NCBI GenBank assembly: GCA_965367295.1
Contig: CBDUHN010000007.1
Coordinates: forward strand, 1 to 64,000
DNA length: 64,000 bases
Direction of reading: 5' to 3'
Source of the DNA: JAIVHA01 sp965367295
Lineage (GTDB): Bacteria > Pseudomonadota > Gammaproteobacteria > DSM-19610
The notes under the pieces are model-generated. The model saw nothing but the letters and a program-made list of their open reading frames with translations, had not been told where the DNA came from and ran no database searches. Both the position numbers and the translations under genes were made by a program. This document shows positions 17,990 through 26,776 of this stretch, piece by piece. The first letter of the stretch is position 1. Every line of letters starts with the position of its first letter.

Positions 17990-19042
17990 ATGGCCAACGC
18001 GCTGGTCTATCAGTTCACATCTTCCATCGGGCGCCATCAGCATCTGCTCTGGCAGTCCGGGGACTCGCTCCCCGGGGGGCTGGAACTGCCATCCTATGAT
18101 GTGGCACTGGTGCACCGTTTCCCGCGTCGTATCTGGAACCTGGCCACAGCGCCGCGTATCGGTCGCTTCTATCCGAGCCGTCTTCTGCCTGGACGGTTCC
18201 CGGTACCGGTGTTTCGTGTGCATGCCTGCGACGGGCAGCAGTTCAGCGCCGATCTGAATCCCCCGATCGCCGCCCTGTCAGGGCAACTGGCGGCGATGGA
18301 GACTGCTGAGTTGCCGCCCGGTATTGGCACCACGGCGAGCCTGCTCGCCTGGCCGGGGATGGAGTGCCCGCTGGAAGAAATCGCCACCGATTTCCAGGAT
18401 CCCGGCGCCTTTGACCGCGAGGACGAGGAACCGGATGATCTGTTTTATCGTGAGCCACGACCGGTGCTGCATGTGGACCGTCTTTGTGCATCCCGCATCG
18501 AGCATTGCTATGGCCAGTTGATCACACCGGGCGCACGGGTACTGGACCTGATGAGTGGCTGGGTTTCCCACCTGCCGGGGGGATGCGAGGTTACCGGCCT
18601 TGGCATGAATACACAGGAACTGGAACAGAATCCTGCCCTGCAGGAATACCGGGTGCAGGATCTGAATCGTGAGCCGGTACTGCCATTTGCCGACGCAAGT
18701 TTTGATGCAGTGGTGAACACGCTGTCCATCGAATACCTCATCCATCCCGATGCCGTGTTGGCCGAGGTATTGCGCGTACTGCGGCCCGGTGGCCGTTGTG
18801 TGATCAGTTTTTCCAACCGTTATTTTCCCACCAAGGTGATCGGGCTGTGGGTCAGTCTGCATCCCATGGAACGTCTTGGCTGGACATTGCAAAGGCTGGC
18901 TTCGGCCGGCTTTGGCGAACTGACCAGTCACGTGGAGCGGGGCTTGCCGCGACCGGAGGATGATCGCTATGCCGCACAGTTGCCGGAAGCGGACCCCCTG
19001 TTCGTGGCATGGGGCACACGGGTGGAGGCCGGGTATGAGTGA
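17990..19042 (+). CDS. SAM-dependent methyltransferase-domain protein
   Basis: 350 residues. The N-terminal 165 residues are unassigned. The rest is a class I methyltransferase: motif I as RVLDLMSGWVSHLP, motif II with GLGMN, motif IV as FDAVVNTLSIEYL, and LRPGGRCVISFSN. The typical GxGxG of motif I is altered to a Ser-Gly-Trp loop, known in relatives of this group. Substrate unknown. Its stop overlaps the GNAT gene start, so the two are cotranscribed. Confidence 0.8.
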   Translation: MANALVYQFTSSIGRHQHLLWQSGDSLPGGLELPSYDVALVHRFPRRIWNLATAPRIGRFYPSRLLPGRFPVPVFRVHACDGQQFSADLNPPIAALSGQLAAMETAELPPGIGTTASLLAWPGMECPLEEIATDFQDPGAFDREDEEPDDLFYREPRPVLHVDRLCASRIEHCYGQLITPGARVLDLMSGWVSHLPGGCEVTGLGMNTQELEQNPALQEYRVQDLNREPVLPFADASFDAVVNTLSIEYLIHPDAVLAEVLRVLRPGGRCVISFSNRYFPTKVIGLWVSLHPMERLGWTLQRLASAGFGELTSHVERGLPRPEDDRYAAQLPEADPLFVAWGTRVEAGYE

Positions 19043-19523
19043 GTGGAGGGTACGACAGGCGGATCTTGCGAATCCCGAGCAGGCCGCAGCCTTTGTGCAC
19101 CTGCTGGATGCCTATGCCCGCGATCCTATGGGCGGCGGTGAACCCCTGAACGATACTGTCAAACAGCGCCTGGTGAGGGATGTGGCGGCCTTTCCCGGTT
19201 TCCTGGTACTGATCGCCTATGATGGCGCAATACCTATCGGACTCGCCAATGCCGTGCCCGGATATTCCACCTTTAAGGCCCGGCCGCTGCTGAACCTGCA
19301 TGACATCGCCGTGCTTCCCGCCTACCGTGGCCGGGGCGTGGCCCAGTCCTTGCTGGGGGCACTGGAAGAGGAAGCGCGGGCGCGGGGTTGCTGCAAGCTG
19401 ACGCTGGAGGTCTTGAGTGGCAATGCGGCGGCGCAGGAGGCCTACCGGCGCTTTGGTTTCGAACCCTATGTCCTCGACCCGGCGGCGGGCGAGGCGTACT
19501 TCTGGCATAAATCACTGGATTGA
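19035..19523 (+). CDS. GNAT-family N-acetyltransferase
   Basis: 162 residues from ATG 19035, overlapping the methyltransferase gene by 8 bases. The acetyl-CoA motif A is visible as LHDIAVLPAYRGRGVAQSLL, followed by LTLEVLSGNAAAQEAYRRFGF, the standard motif B. The acceptor is unknown. Together with the methyltransferase it forms a two-gene unit; the RluA-type gene follows 9 bases later. Confidence 0.87.
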   Translation: MSEWRVRQADLANPEQAAAFVHLLDAYARDPMGGGEPLNDTVKQRLVRDVAAFPGFLVLIAYDGAIPIGLANAVPGYSTFKARPLLNLHDIAVLPAYRGRGVAQSLLGALEEEARARGCCKLTLEVLSGNAAAQEAYRRFGFEPYVLDPAAGEAYFWHKSLD

Positions 19524-19532
19524 TCCGCATCG

Positions 19533-20372
19533 ATGAAGACTGCAACCACCAGACCGCTCACCCTGCAATTGCCCGTAGCGCAGGACGGTGTCACCGCCAT
19601 CGAGCTGCTGGCGGATGCCAGTGGCCTGTCCCGCGCGCGGCTCAAGGATGCCATGAACAAGGGAGCGGTTTGGCGCAAGGGCCAACGCGGCGGGCGCAAA
19701 CGTCTGCGGCGCGCGACTACTGCCCTGCAGCGTGGTGATGTGCTGAGCCTGTATTACGATGCCGGGCTGCTGGAACGGGAGGCGCCGGTCCCTGCCTGTG
19801 TCCTGGATCAGCGCCGCTACAGTATCTGGGACAAGCCGGCGGGCATGATGAGCCAGGGCAACGAGTACGGTGATCATTGTTCCCTGCAGCGTTATGTGGA
19901 GCGACATTTCACGCCGCCGCGTGAAGTGTTCCTGGTGCATCGGCTGGACCGCGAGGCCTCCGGCCTGGTGTTGCTGGCCCATGACAAAAAGGCCGCGGCG
20001 CTGTTCTCCGAGCTGTTTCGCAGCAAGCAGGTGTACAAGCGCTACCGGGTGGAGGTCATCGGCGATCTTGCGGACCCGGGTGAGGGCGTGATCGATTCGC
20101 CGCTGGATGGAAAACCGGCACGCAGCCGCTACCGCTGTCTGGCCTATGACCCGATACAGGGTGTTTCACAGCTGGATGTGGAGATCGAAACCGGACGCCT
20201 GCACCAGGTCCGCCGTCACCTCGATGCCATTGGTCACCCGGTGATGGGTGACCCACGGTACGGTACGGGCAACAAGAACCGTAGTGGCCTGTGCCTGCGG
20301 GCGGTGGAGTTGCGCTTTCCCTGCCCGGTGACCCGGAAGGAAAGACGGGTGGTGGTCGAGCCGCTTCCATGA
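19533..20372 (+). CDS. RluA-family RNA pseudouridine synthase
   Basis: 279 residues. The N-terminal 75 residues resemble an S4-like RNA-binding segment (LSRARLKDAMNKGAV). The catalytic motif HRLDREASG places the nucleophile Asp at 139; later segments KRYRV and TGRLHQVRRHLDAIGHPVMGD are family-typical. It isomerises uridine in rRNA or tRNA; the site cannot be named, but the length and motif place it near the RluA/TruC branch. Confidence 0.88.
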   Translation: MKTATTRPLTLQLPVAQDGVTAIELLADASGLSRARLKDAMNKGAVWRKGQRGGRKRLRRATTALQRGDVLSLYYDAGLLEREAPVPACVLDQRRYSIWDKPAGMMSQGNEYGDHCSLQRYVERHFTPPREVFLVHRLDREASGLVLLAHDKKAAALFSELFRSKQVYKRYRVEVIGDLADPGEGVIDSPLDGKPARSRYRCLAYDPIQGVSQLDVEIETGRLHQVRRHLDAIGHPVMGDPRYGTGNKNRSGLCLRAVELRFPCPVTRKERRVVVEPLP

Positions 20373-20410
20373 ACGGATGCCGGCATGACAGCCGCATGGT
20401 CACCCTGGCA

Positions 20411-20435
20411 CCTGTGGTGCCGGATTCATTCGGAA
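20411..20435. repeat. short palindromic repeat, group member
   Basis: Palindrome centred on CGGATTCATTCGG with the CCTGTGGTGC left flank seen in other copies. It lies in the 86-bp spacer before the CDGSH gene. Confidence 0.5.
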
Positions 20436-20458
20436 ATCGCTAACGGTATGGTGAAGCA

Positions 20459-20863
20459 ATGAACGAAATCGAAGCCAGGAAAAACGGCCCGCTGCTGTGC
20501 AGGGGGGATATTGAAGTCTATGACGCGCAGGGGATCCTGCTGGAAAAATCCGGCGATGTGGCCTTGTGCCGCTGCGGGCTTTCCGACACCAGGCCGTTTT
20601 GTGATGGCAGTCACAAGAAGAGTGGTTTCGTGGCGAGTGGCACGGTGCAGGATGAGAAACCGGAGTCGCTGGAGGGCGAGGGCGTGCTGCAGATTACGGT
20701 GCGCAGCAATGCCATGCTGGTGGTCAAGGGGCCGATGCGGATTTTCGGCAGCGAGGGCGGGGAGAGCACCCGCAATAAGGCGGCCTTGTGCCGTTGTGGC
20801 CATTCCGCCAGAAAGCCTTTCTGCGATGTGAGCCACAAGAAGTGTGGATTCAGGGCGGAGTAG
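20459..20863 (+). CDS. double-CDGSH iron-sulfur protein
   Basis: 134 residues with two CDGSH-type 2Fe-2S motifs. The first is complete (CRCGLSDTRPFCDGSHKKS). The second reads CRCGHSARKPFCDVSHKKC: it keeps all three Cys and the His but has Val in place of the conserved Gly. Between them lies a region like the bacterial N-terminal CDGSH domain (NAMLVVKGPMRI). Such proteins carry redox- or pH-labile clusters; the partner is unknown. It faces the PRPP-synthase-like gene end to end. Confidence 0.88.
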   Translation: MNEIEARKNGPLLCRGDIEVYDAQGILLEKSGDVALCRCGLSDTRPFCDGSHKKSGFVASGTVQDEKPESLEGEGVLQITVRSNAMLVVKGPMRIFGSEGGESTRNKAALCRCGHSARKPFCDVSHKKCGFRAE

Positions 20864-20878
20864 GTTTGTCCAAGGGAT

Positions 20879-20902
20879 TGTCCGAATGAATTGGGGCCTA
20901 CA
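20879..20902. repeat. short palindromic repeat, group member
   Basis: A copy of the TCCGAAT(G)AATT-type palindrome with the right flank GGCCTACAG, lying between the stops of two converging genes and overlapping the last codons of the reverse gene. It may also serve as a weak bidirectional terminator. Confidence 0.45.
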
Positions 20903-21776
20903 GTTTCAGCTGCTTTAGCGCCTCCGCTAACAGTTCCTGTAGCGGAATACGGTTGCTGGGGTGGGCAATGCTGTCGCTACTCCAGAGTCGTTCAATACCC
21001 GCCTCATGCAGCTGTCGTTCAGTATCGGCATCGAACAGGGCATGGGTGCAGGCGGCATCGATGCGTGTGACGCCACGTTCCCTCAAGCGTTCAGCGGTAC
21101 GCATCAGGGTGTGGCCGGTGCTGACCATGTCATCGAGTAACACGGCATGACGTCCAGCATAGGCATATTCAGGTAGCTGTACCCGCACGCGGGTATCGCC
21201 TTCCCGGATCTTGTGGGCCACGACATAATCACAGCCGATCTGTTGTGCCGCCTGGCGAACCCATTGCAGCGATTCCTCATCGGGCCCCACCAGTAACGGT
21301 TGTTGGCACTGGCCGGCAATGAAATGGCCGATCAGCGGTGCGGCGGAGAGCGCAATGGCCTGGCGGACCGGCACGGCCTCCTGCAGGCGGGATACCCGGT
21401 GCAGGTGGGGATCGACGGTGACCAGGGCATCGCAGTGTTGAGCCAGGAAGCGGCCGATGATGGGCTGACTGACCGCCTGACCGGGTGTGAATTCCATATC
21501 CTGACGCATGTAGCACAGGTAGGGCGCGACCAGCACAATCCGCTGCACACCCAGCCGCCGTGCCGTTTGTGCAGCCAGCATCAGTTCGATCAGTTTGGCA
21601 TTGGGATCATCGAGGCTGCGTACCAGGATGACCTGTTCCGGCAGCGAAGCCGGTAGGTGGAGGAGGCTTTCGCGGTCGGGGAAGACGTGTACCTGGATAT
21701 CCTGGCAGGTCAGGTCCAGTTGCTGTGCCAGCGCCCGGGCCTGCGGTCCGGATTCGGGAAAGGCCAGTACCGTCAT
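20898..21776 (-). CDS. PRPP-synthase-like phosphoribosyl enzyme
   Basis: 292 residues, about 20 shorter than standard Prs. Visible motifs are the ATP-site RQD (91-93), the divalent-metal DPHLH (122-126) and the PRPP/ribose-5-phosphate loop LLDDMVSTGHT (213-223). This makes it a ribose-phosphate pyrophosphokinase family member, although distinct from housekeeping Prs. Its start shares one base with the stop of the phosphorylase, so translation is coupled. The pairing suggests it acts on a product of nucleotide phosphorolysis (inference). Confidence 0.85.
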   Translation of the reverse strand: MTVLAFPESGPQARALAQQLDLTCQDIQVHVFPDRESLLHLPASLPEQVILVRSLDDPNAKLIELMLAAQTARRLGVQRIVLVAPYLCYMRQDMEFTPGQAVSQPIIGRFLAQHCDALVTVDPHLHRVSRLQEAVPVRQAIALSAAPLIGHFIAGQCQQPLLVGPDEESLQWVRQAAQQIGCDYVVAHKIREGDTRVRVQLPEYAYAGRHAVLLDDMVSTGHTLMRTAERLRERGVTRIDAACTHALFDADTERQLHEAGIERLWSSDSIAHPSNRIPLQELLAEALKQLKL

Positions 21777-23341
21777 CAGGACACCCCGAAGCCGGGGTGA
21801 ATATCCTGTTCCGTACCCACGGCATAGCCGCTGTTCTGTTCGGCATGACGGCAGGCAAACTGGAAATCGGCGGGGAATTCGGCATGCAGACGATACAGGG
21901 GTTCACCCTTGCGCACCGGGTCGCCGAGTTTTTTCAGCAAGTCCACGCCGGCTCCCTTGTCCATGGGGGCGCCGGCGAGATGGGCGATGCGCGCCAGCTG
22001 GAAGTTATCGATGGCGGTGACCAGGCCATCGTTCGGGGCATGAATTTCCCGGGTCAGGTGCCCAGGTTGCGCTGGGTGCAACTGTACGCCCTGCACCTCG
22101 ATGATCTGCTGCATCTTGGTCAGCGCACGGCCTGACTCCAGGATGTCGCGGGCAATGTCGTAGCCATTGCCACCGCGCACATCGGGATCAAACTCCAGGA
22201 TGCGGCCCGCCAGCTGCAGGGATTTCTGGCGCAGGTCCTTGGGTGCCTCGGGATCGTTTTCCAGCACCTGCATGACATCACGGGCTTCCAGTACCGGGCC
22301 GATACCGCGGCCGATGGGCTGGCGGCCGTCGGTGAGCATGACCTCCAGGTGCAGACCGAGCCGATCGCCAACGAACTCGAACAGTTTGCGCAGCGCAAGG
22401 GCCTCGCGCATATGCCTCATCTTGGCGGTGGGCCCGATGGGGATGTCGATGATCAGGTGGGTGGAGCCGGCAGCGATCTTCTTGGACAGGATGGAAGCCA
22501 CCATCTGGCCGGCGGAGTCGATACCCAGCGGCCGCTCCACGGCGATCAGCACGTCGTCCACCGGTGCCAGGTTGGCCGTACCGCCCCAGGCCAGGCAGCC
22601 GCGCTGGTGTCGCACGATATCGTGCAGCTGGTTCGGTGTCAGGTCGACATTGGCCAGTACCTCCATGGTGTCGGCTGTGCCGGCGGGGGAGGTGATGGCG
22701 CGGCTTGAGGTCTTGGGAATCAGCATGCCATGGGCAGCGATGATGGGCACGATGAGCATCGAGGTGCGATTGCCTGGAATGCCGCCAATGCAGTGTTTGT
22801 CCACTACCAGCGCTTCCTTCCAGTCCATGCGCTTGCCGGTTTCCACCATGGCCTGGGTAAGGTATAGCACCTCGTCACGGTCCAGCCCGCCTTCCGCGGA
22901 GGCCACCAGAAAGGCGGCCAGCTCCATCTTGGAATAGCGGTTCTCGCACACGTCGTGGGCGATCCCGCGCAGGTCGGTGAGGTCCAGGCGCTCACCGCGG
23001 ATCTTGCGGCGTACCGCGTCCATGGAGGCCGGTGGCTCGGCATGATCGATCTGGACCTGGGTTGCCTCCGGCAGGCCGAGCTGTTCGAAGGCCTGTTCCG
23101 ACAGGCCCAGCTGGCAGGCATCGACAATATGGTCGTCGTCCACCACATTCAGTACCGCCAGGATGCGGTGACCATCGGTGCTGATCTCGACCTTGGAAAG
23201 TGCCTGGAAACCCTCGGCGCGGTACAGGGCGCAGTCACGGTGCAGGTAGGCGACGTTTTCCCGGTAGGTGTCGATGGCCACCCGCCGCAGGGCCAGCTGG
23301 CGGTCGGTGGCCTGGGGGGAGGGCGGTGATACGGATTTCAT
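21776..23341 (-). CDS. AMP-phosphorylase-type thymidine phosphorylase homologue
   Basis: 521 residues. The thymidine/AMP phosphorylase family is shown by KHCIGGIPGNR (182-192) and KTSSRAITSPAGTADT (210-225). These match the AMP-phosphorylase (archaeal DeoA-like) form, not the E. coli DeoA form KHSTGG. About 85 extra N-terminal residues, as in AMP phosphorylases, help multimerisation there. The reaction would be NMP + phosphate to base + ribose 1,5-bisphosphate, or nucleoside phosphorolysis. No Rubisco or ribose-1,5-bisphosphate isomerase gene is in the window. It is first in a two-gene operon. Confidence 0.87.
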   Translation of the reverse strand: MKSVSPPSPQATDRQLALRRVAIDTYRENVAYLHRDCALYRAEGFQALSKVEISTDGHRILAVLNVVDDDHIVDACQLGLSEQAFEQLGLPEATQVQIDHAEPPASMDAVRRKIRGERLDLTDLRGIAHDVCENRYSKMELAAFLVASAEGGLDRDEVLYLTQAMVETGKRMDWKEALVVDKHCIGGIPGNRTSMLIVPIIAAHGMLIPKTSSRAITSPAGTADTMEVLANVDLTPNQLHDIVRHQRGCLAWGGTANLAPVDDVLIAVERPLGIDSAGQMVASILSKKIAAGSTHLIIDIPIGPTAKMRHMREALALRKLFEFVGDRLGLHLEVMLTDGRQPIGRGIGPVLEARDVMQVLENDPEAPKDLRQKSLQLAGRILEFDPDVRGGNGYDIARDILESGRALTKMQQIIEVQGVQLHPAQPGHLTREIHAPNDGLVTAIDNFQLARIAHLAGAPMDKGAGVDLLKKLGDPVRKGEPLYRLHAEFPADFQFACRHAEQNSGYAVGTEQDIHPGFGVS

Positions 23342-23535
23342 GTCGTGCCTGCCATGCCAATATTGCGGTTAGTGTACCCTGTCCCGACGATTTTGGTCTG
23401 ATTCAGGTCAGGTTGAGCGCCTTCAGCGGTTGGTGCTGTAAGGTATAATTAAGCTGGTGCCTGTATGTTGGGATTACCTTGTGAGATTATAAAGGGGTCC
23501 ACCCGGATGAACTACAGGGTGGTGATGGATCCTGG

Positions 23536-25479
23536 ATGTGGCATAGCATGACTTCAATATTACGTTCCCGTTTCGGTCTGCCGGCGCTGTTTGGCATGAT
23601 CGCCCTGGTCGTTTTCTTCCTTACCCGGCTGGTACTCGCGGTGGCCACCTGGTCTCAGCTGGATGGTGGCTGGTCGGACTGGGTCGATATGCTGCTGGTC
23701 GGGTTTGCCCATGACCTCGCGGTGCTGGCCTATTTCAGCAGCCCTTTTCTGGTCTACCTGGCGCTGTTGCCACAGCGCGCCTACCAGAGCCGATGGCATT
23801 ACTACCTTGTACTGCTGGGTTTCCTGGCGGCAATCTACGGCCTGCTCTTTACTGCGGTGGCGGAGTGGTTTTTCTGGGAGGAGTTCGGCTCCCGCTTCAA
23901 TTTTATTTCCGTGGACTATCTCATTTATCGCCGCGAGGTGACTGGCAATATCTACGAATCATATCCCGTCATTCCGATTCTGATTGCCATTGGGGTGATA
24001 TCCATCGGACTGGTCTGGAGCCTCAGGGGCCGGATTCGCGAAATACTTTCCCAGGCCAGCGAATGGCACCGCCGTATGGCTGCGGCCGCCCTGATGCTGA
24101 CGATCCCGGTCATGGCCTATACGGTGATCCCGGATAACCTTATGGAGGTCTCCAAAAACCGTTACCTGAATGAACTGTCCGGCAATGGCCTGTACCAGTT
24201 CTTCCATGCCTTCAACAACAACGAGCTGGATTACCGCACCTTCTACGCCCTGCGCTCTGAACCGGAAATGTCGGCACGCCTCAAGCAGTTGGTGATCCAG
24301 CCTGGCGAACAGCCACTGAGTGATGCCCCCTTCGACCTGCGGCGGACCGTGCTGTCCAGCGCTCCGGAGCAACACCTGAATGTCATGCTGGTGGTGGTGG
24401 AGAGCCTGAGCGCCTCGTACCTGGGTGTGTTCGGCAATGAGGATCAGCTGACCCCGAATCTCGATCGGCTCGCCGGGGAAGGCATGTTGTTCACCCGGCT
24501 GTACGCCACCGGCACCCGTACCGTGCGTGGCCTGGAAGCGATTTCCCTGTCCATCCCGCCGACCCCGGGGCGCTCTATCGTCAAGCGACCGGATAACGCC
24601 GAGCTGTTCAATATCGGGACTCCGTTCCAGGAACATGGCTATGACACCCGGTTCCTGTATGGCGGTTTCGGCTATTTCGATAACATGAACGCCTTTTTTG
24701 CCGGCAATGGCTTCCAGGTGGTGGATCGCAACGACATGACGGATGAGGAGATCCGCTTCGCCAACGTGTGGGGTGTGTCCGATCAGGATTTATTCCAGCG
24801 GGCAATCCGGGAAGCGGATGATTCCTATGCCGCAGGTCACCCCTTCATGTCGCTGATCATGACCACATCCAATCACCGTCCCTATACCTATCCCGATGGC
24901 GTGATCGATATTCCTTCCGGTAGTGGTTACCGGGGTGCAGTGAAGTACACGGATTTTGCGATTGGCGAGTTCATCGACAAGGCACGTCAGCATTCCTGGT
25001 TCCGCGATACGGTATTTGTCATCGTGGCGGATCATACCGCCGGGGTGGCGGGCAAGACTTCACTGCCGGTGGATCGCTACCAGATTCCCATGATTGTCTA
25101 TGCGCCGGAGCATATCCGTCCGCAACGGGTCGAGCATCTTGCCAGTCAGATGGATCTGGCGCCGACCCTGTTGAGCCTGTTGCACTTCCAGTACATGAGT
25201 GAGTTTTTCGGTTGCGACATCCTGCATATGGGCCCGGGCAGGGAGCGTGCCCTGCTGGGCAATTATCAGAAACTGGCGTTACTGCAGGATGATCATCTGA
25301 CAGTGTTGTCGCCAAAGCAGGAAATCGAGGAGATTTTCAATCCGCTGGGAACAGCCAAAACCGTTCCGCTGGGGGTCGATTCTCCCGAGGCTGGTGATGT
25401 GGTGGCCTATTACATGGGTGCCGATTATGTATACCGGCACCACCTGAATCATTATTCATTGCCGCATCACGGCCCGTAA
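23536..25479 (+). CDS. LTA-synthase-family membrane sulfatase-like protein
   Basis: 647 residues. Five membrane helices (about 15-37, 55-77, 88-108, 145-163, 180-197) precede a periplasmic alkaline-phosphatase-like domain: LNVMLVVVESLSASYLGVFG (metal Glu289), the nucleophile region ATGTRTVRGLE (Thr within 325-329), and IVADHTAG. In Gram-negatives such enzymes transfer phosphoglycerol or phosphoethanolamine to glycans or lipids; the acceptor is unknown here. ATG at 23536 or at 23548 could be the start. It stands alone. Confidence 0.87.
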   Translation: MWHSMTSILRSRFGLPALFGMIALVVFFLTRLVLAVATWSQLDGGWSDWVDMLLVGFAHDLAVLAYFSSPFLVYLALLPQRAYQSRWHYYLVLLGFLAAIYGLLFTAVAEWFFWEEFGSRFNFISVDYLIYRREVTGNIYESYPVIPILIAIGVISIGLVWSLRGRIREILSQASEWHRRMAAAALMLTIPVMAYTVIPDNLMEVSKNRYLNELSGNGLYQFFHAFNNNELDYRTFYALRSEPEMSARLKQLVIQPGEQPLSDAPFDLRRTVLSSAPEQHLNVMLVVVESLSASYLGVFGNEDQLTPNLDRLAGEGMLFTRLYATGTRTVRGLEAISLSIPPTPGRSIVKRPDNAELFNIGTPFQEHGYDTRFLYGGFGYFDNMNAFFAGNGFQVVDRNDMTDEEIRFANVWGVSDQDLFQRAIREADDSYAAGHPFMSLIMTTSNHRPYTYPDGVIDIPSGSGYRGAVKYTDFAIGEFIDKARQHSWFRDTVFVIVADHTAGVAGKTSLPVDRYQIPMIVYAPEHIRPQRVEHLASQMDLAPTLLSLLHFQYMSEFFGCDILHMGPGRERALLGNYQKLALLQDDHLTVLSPKQEIEEIFNPLGTAKTVPLGVDSPEAGDVVAYYMGADYVYRHHLNHYSLPHHGP

Positions 25480-25598
25480 GGGCATCCGCAATACCAGGCA
25501 CGGCCCCCCGTGCGGGTCCGTGTCCGCCAGGTTGAGCGGTACTGGCGGGGCACGTACAATCGCGACCTGGCCATCACCCAATCAGCCGTTTAAACCGT

Positions 25599-26219
25599 AT
25601 GCCCTCATACCTTGCCTTCCAGCAGGCCGCCACCGAACTGGTGGAGATCGGCCACCTTGCCTACCAGCGTGGCTGGTTGCCCGCGACCAGCGGCAATCTC
25701 TCCTGCCGGCTGGGTGATGGTACTGTTGCCATCACCGTTTCCGGACGCCACAAGGGCCGGCTCAGTCCGGATGACATCATGCGGGTGGATATGAAGGGGC
25801 AGGCCATCGATGCGAAGCGGCCGTCCGCTGAAACACTGCTGCATACCCAGTTATATGGGCGCTTTCCCGAGGTGGGGAGCGTGCTGCACACCCATTCGGT
25901 AAACGCTACCGTATTGTCCCGTGCCGTGGGCGGTGCCCTGCGGTTCGATGATATGGAGTTGCTCAAGGCCTTTCCGGGTATCGATACCCATGAGGTCGAG
26001 GTTTCCCTTCCGGTATTTGCCAACGATCAGGATATGCGGCGCTTGTCCGCACAGGTGGCCAGCTGGCTCGATGGCGAAGTGACGTTACCCGGTTACCTGA
26101 TTGCCGGGCATGGTCTGTATAGCTGGGGCAGCGGCATCGAGGAGGCAACCCGGCATCTCGAGGCCTTCGAATTTTTATTTGAATGTGAACTGGCAATGAG
26201 AAGGATCGGCGCATCATGA
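25599..26219 (+). CDS. mtnB: methylthioribulose-1-phosphate dehydratase
   Basis: 206 residues, class II aldolase fold. The zinc-binding HTH (His97, His99) sits in VGSVLHTHSVNATVLSR; a third His lies in the HGLYSWG segment, and SAETLLHTQLY carries the catalytic Glu78. It converts 5-methylthioribulose 1-phosphate to 2,3-diketo-5-methylthiopentyl 1-phosphate in methionine salvage. Its stop overlaps mtnD by four bases. Family-normal length. Confidence 0.93.
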   Translation: MPSYLAFQQAATELVEIGHLAYQRGWLPATSGNLSCRLGDGTVAITVSGRHKGRLSPDDIMRVDMKGQAIDAKRPSAETLLHTQLYGRFPEVGSVLHTHSVNATVLSRAVGGALRFDDMELLKAFPGIDTHEVEVSLPVFANDQDMRRLSAQVASWLDGEVTLPGYLIAGHGLYSWGSGIEEATRHLEAFEFLFECELAMRRIGAS

Positions 26220-26776
26220 GCAGACTGACAATCTATTCCGACCAGGATGGATCAGTGGTGCAGCAATATGTTTCCGGTGAGGACATCAGCCGTGAACTGC
26301 AAACCATCGGTGTACGCTTCGAACGCTGGGATGCCGGCACCGAACTGGCGACGGATGCGGACCAGGAAGCGGTACTGGCCGCCTACCGACAGCCGGTGCA
26401 GCGCCTGATGGAGGAATATGGTTTCCAGTCTGCGGATGTAGTGAGCCTCCAGCCGGAGCATCCCGACCGTGAAATGTTCCGCAACAAGTTTCTGGCCGAG
26501 CATGTTCATAGCGATTTCGAGGTGCGCTTTTTTGTTGCCGGTAGCGGCCTGTTTTTCCTGCATGTGGGGCAGCGGGTATTTGCGGTGCTCTGTGAACAGG
26601 GGGACCTGATCAGCGTACCCGCCGATACCCGTCACTGGTTCGACATGGGCACCGCGCCCAGTTTCAAATGCATCCGCCTGTTCACCACTCCCGAAGGCTG
26701 GGTGGCGGATTTCACCGGTGACGATATCGCCAGCCGTTTTCCCAGCATGGATGAATACTGCGGAGCCACTGCGTGA
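26216..26776 (+). CDS. mtnD: acireductone dioxygenase
   Basis: 186 residues. The cupin metal set HVHSDFE gives His96, His98 and Glu102, and His140 completes the site. With Fe2+ it makes the ketoacid precursor of methionine and formate; with Ni2+ an off-pathway split can occur. Start and stop overlap mtnB and mtnC, so the three genes are translationally coupled. Confidence 0.93.
   Translation: MSRLTIYSDQDGSVVQQYVSGEDISRELQTIGVRFERWDAGTELATDADQEAVLAAYRQPVQRLMEEYGFQSADVVSLQPEHPDREMFRNKFLAEHVHSDFEVRFFVAGSGLFFLHVGQRVFAVLCEQGDLISVPADTRHWFDMGTAPSFKCIRLFTTPEGWVADFTGDDIASRFPSMDEYCGATA

Noticed and set aside
25488..25560. GC-rich hairpin after the LTA-synthase-like gene as a terminator
   Set aside because: The stem is plausible, but no T-run follows it.
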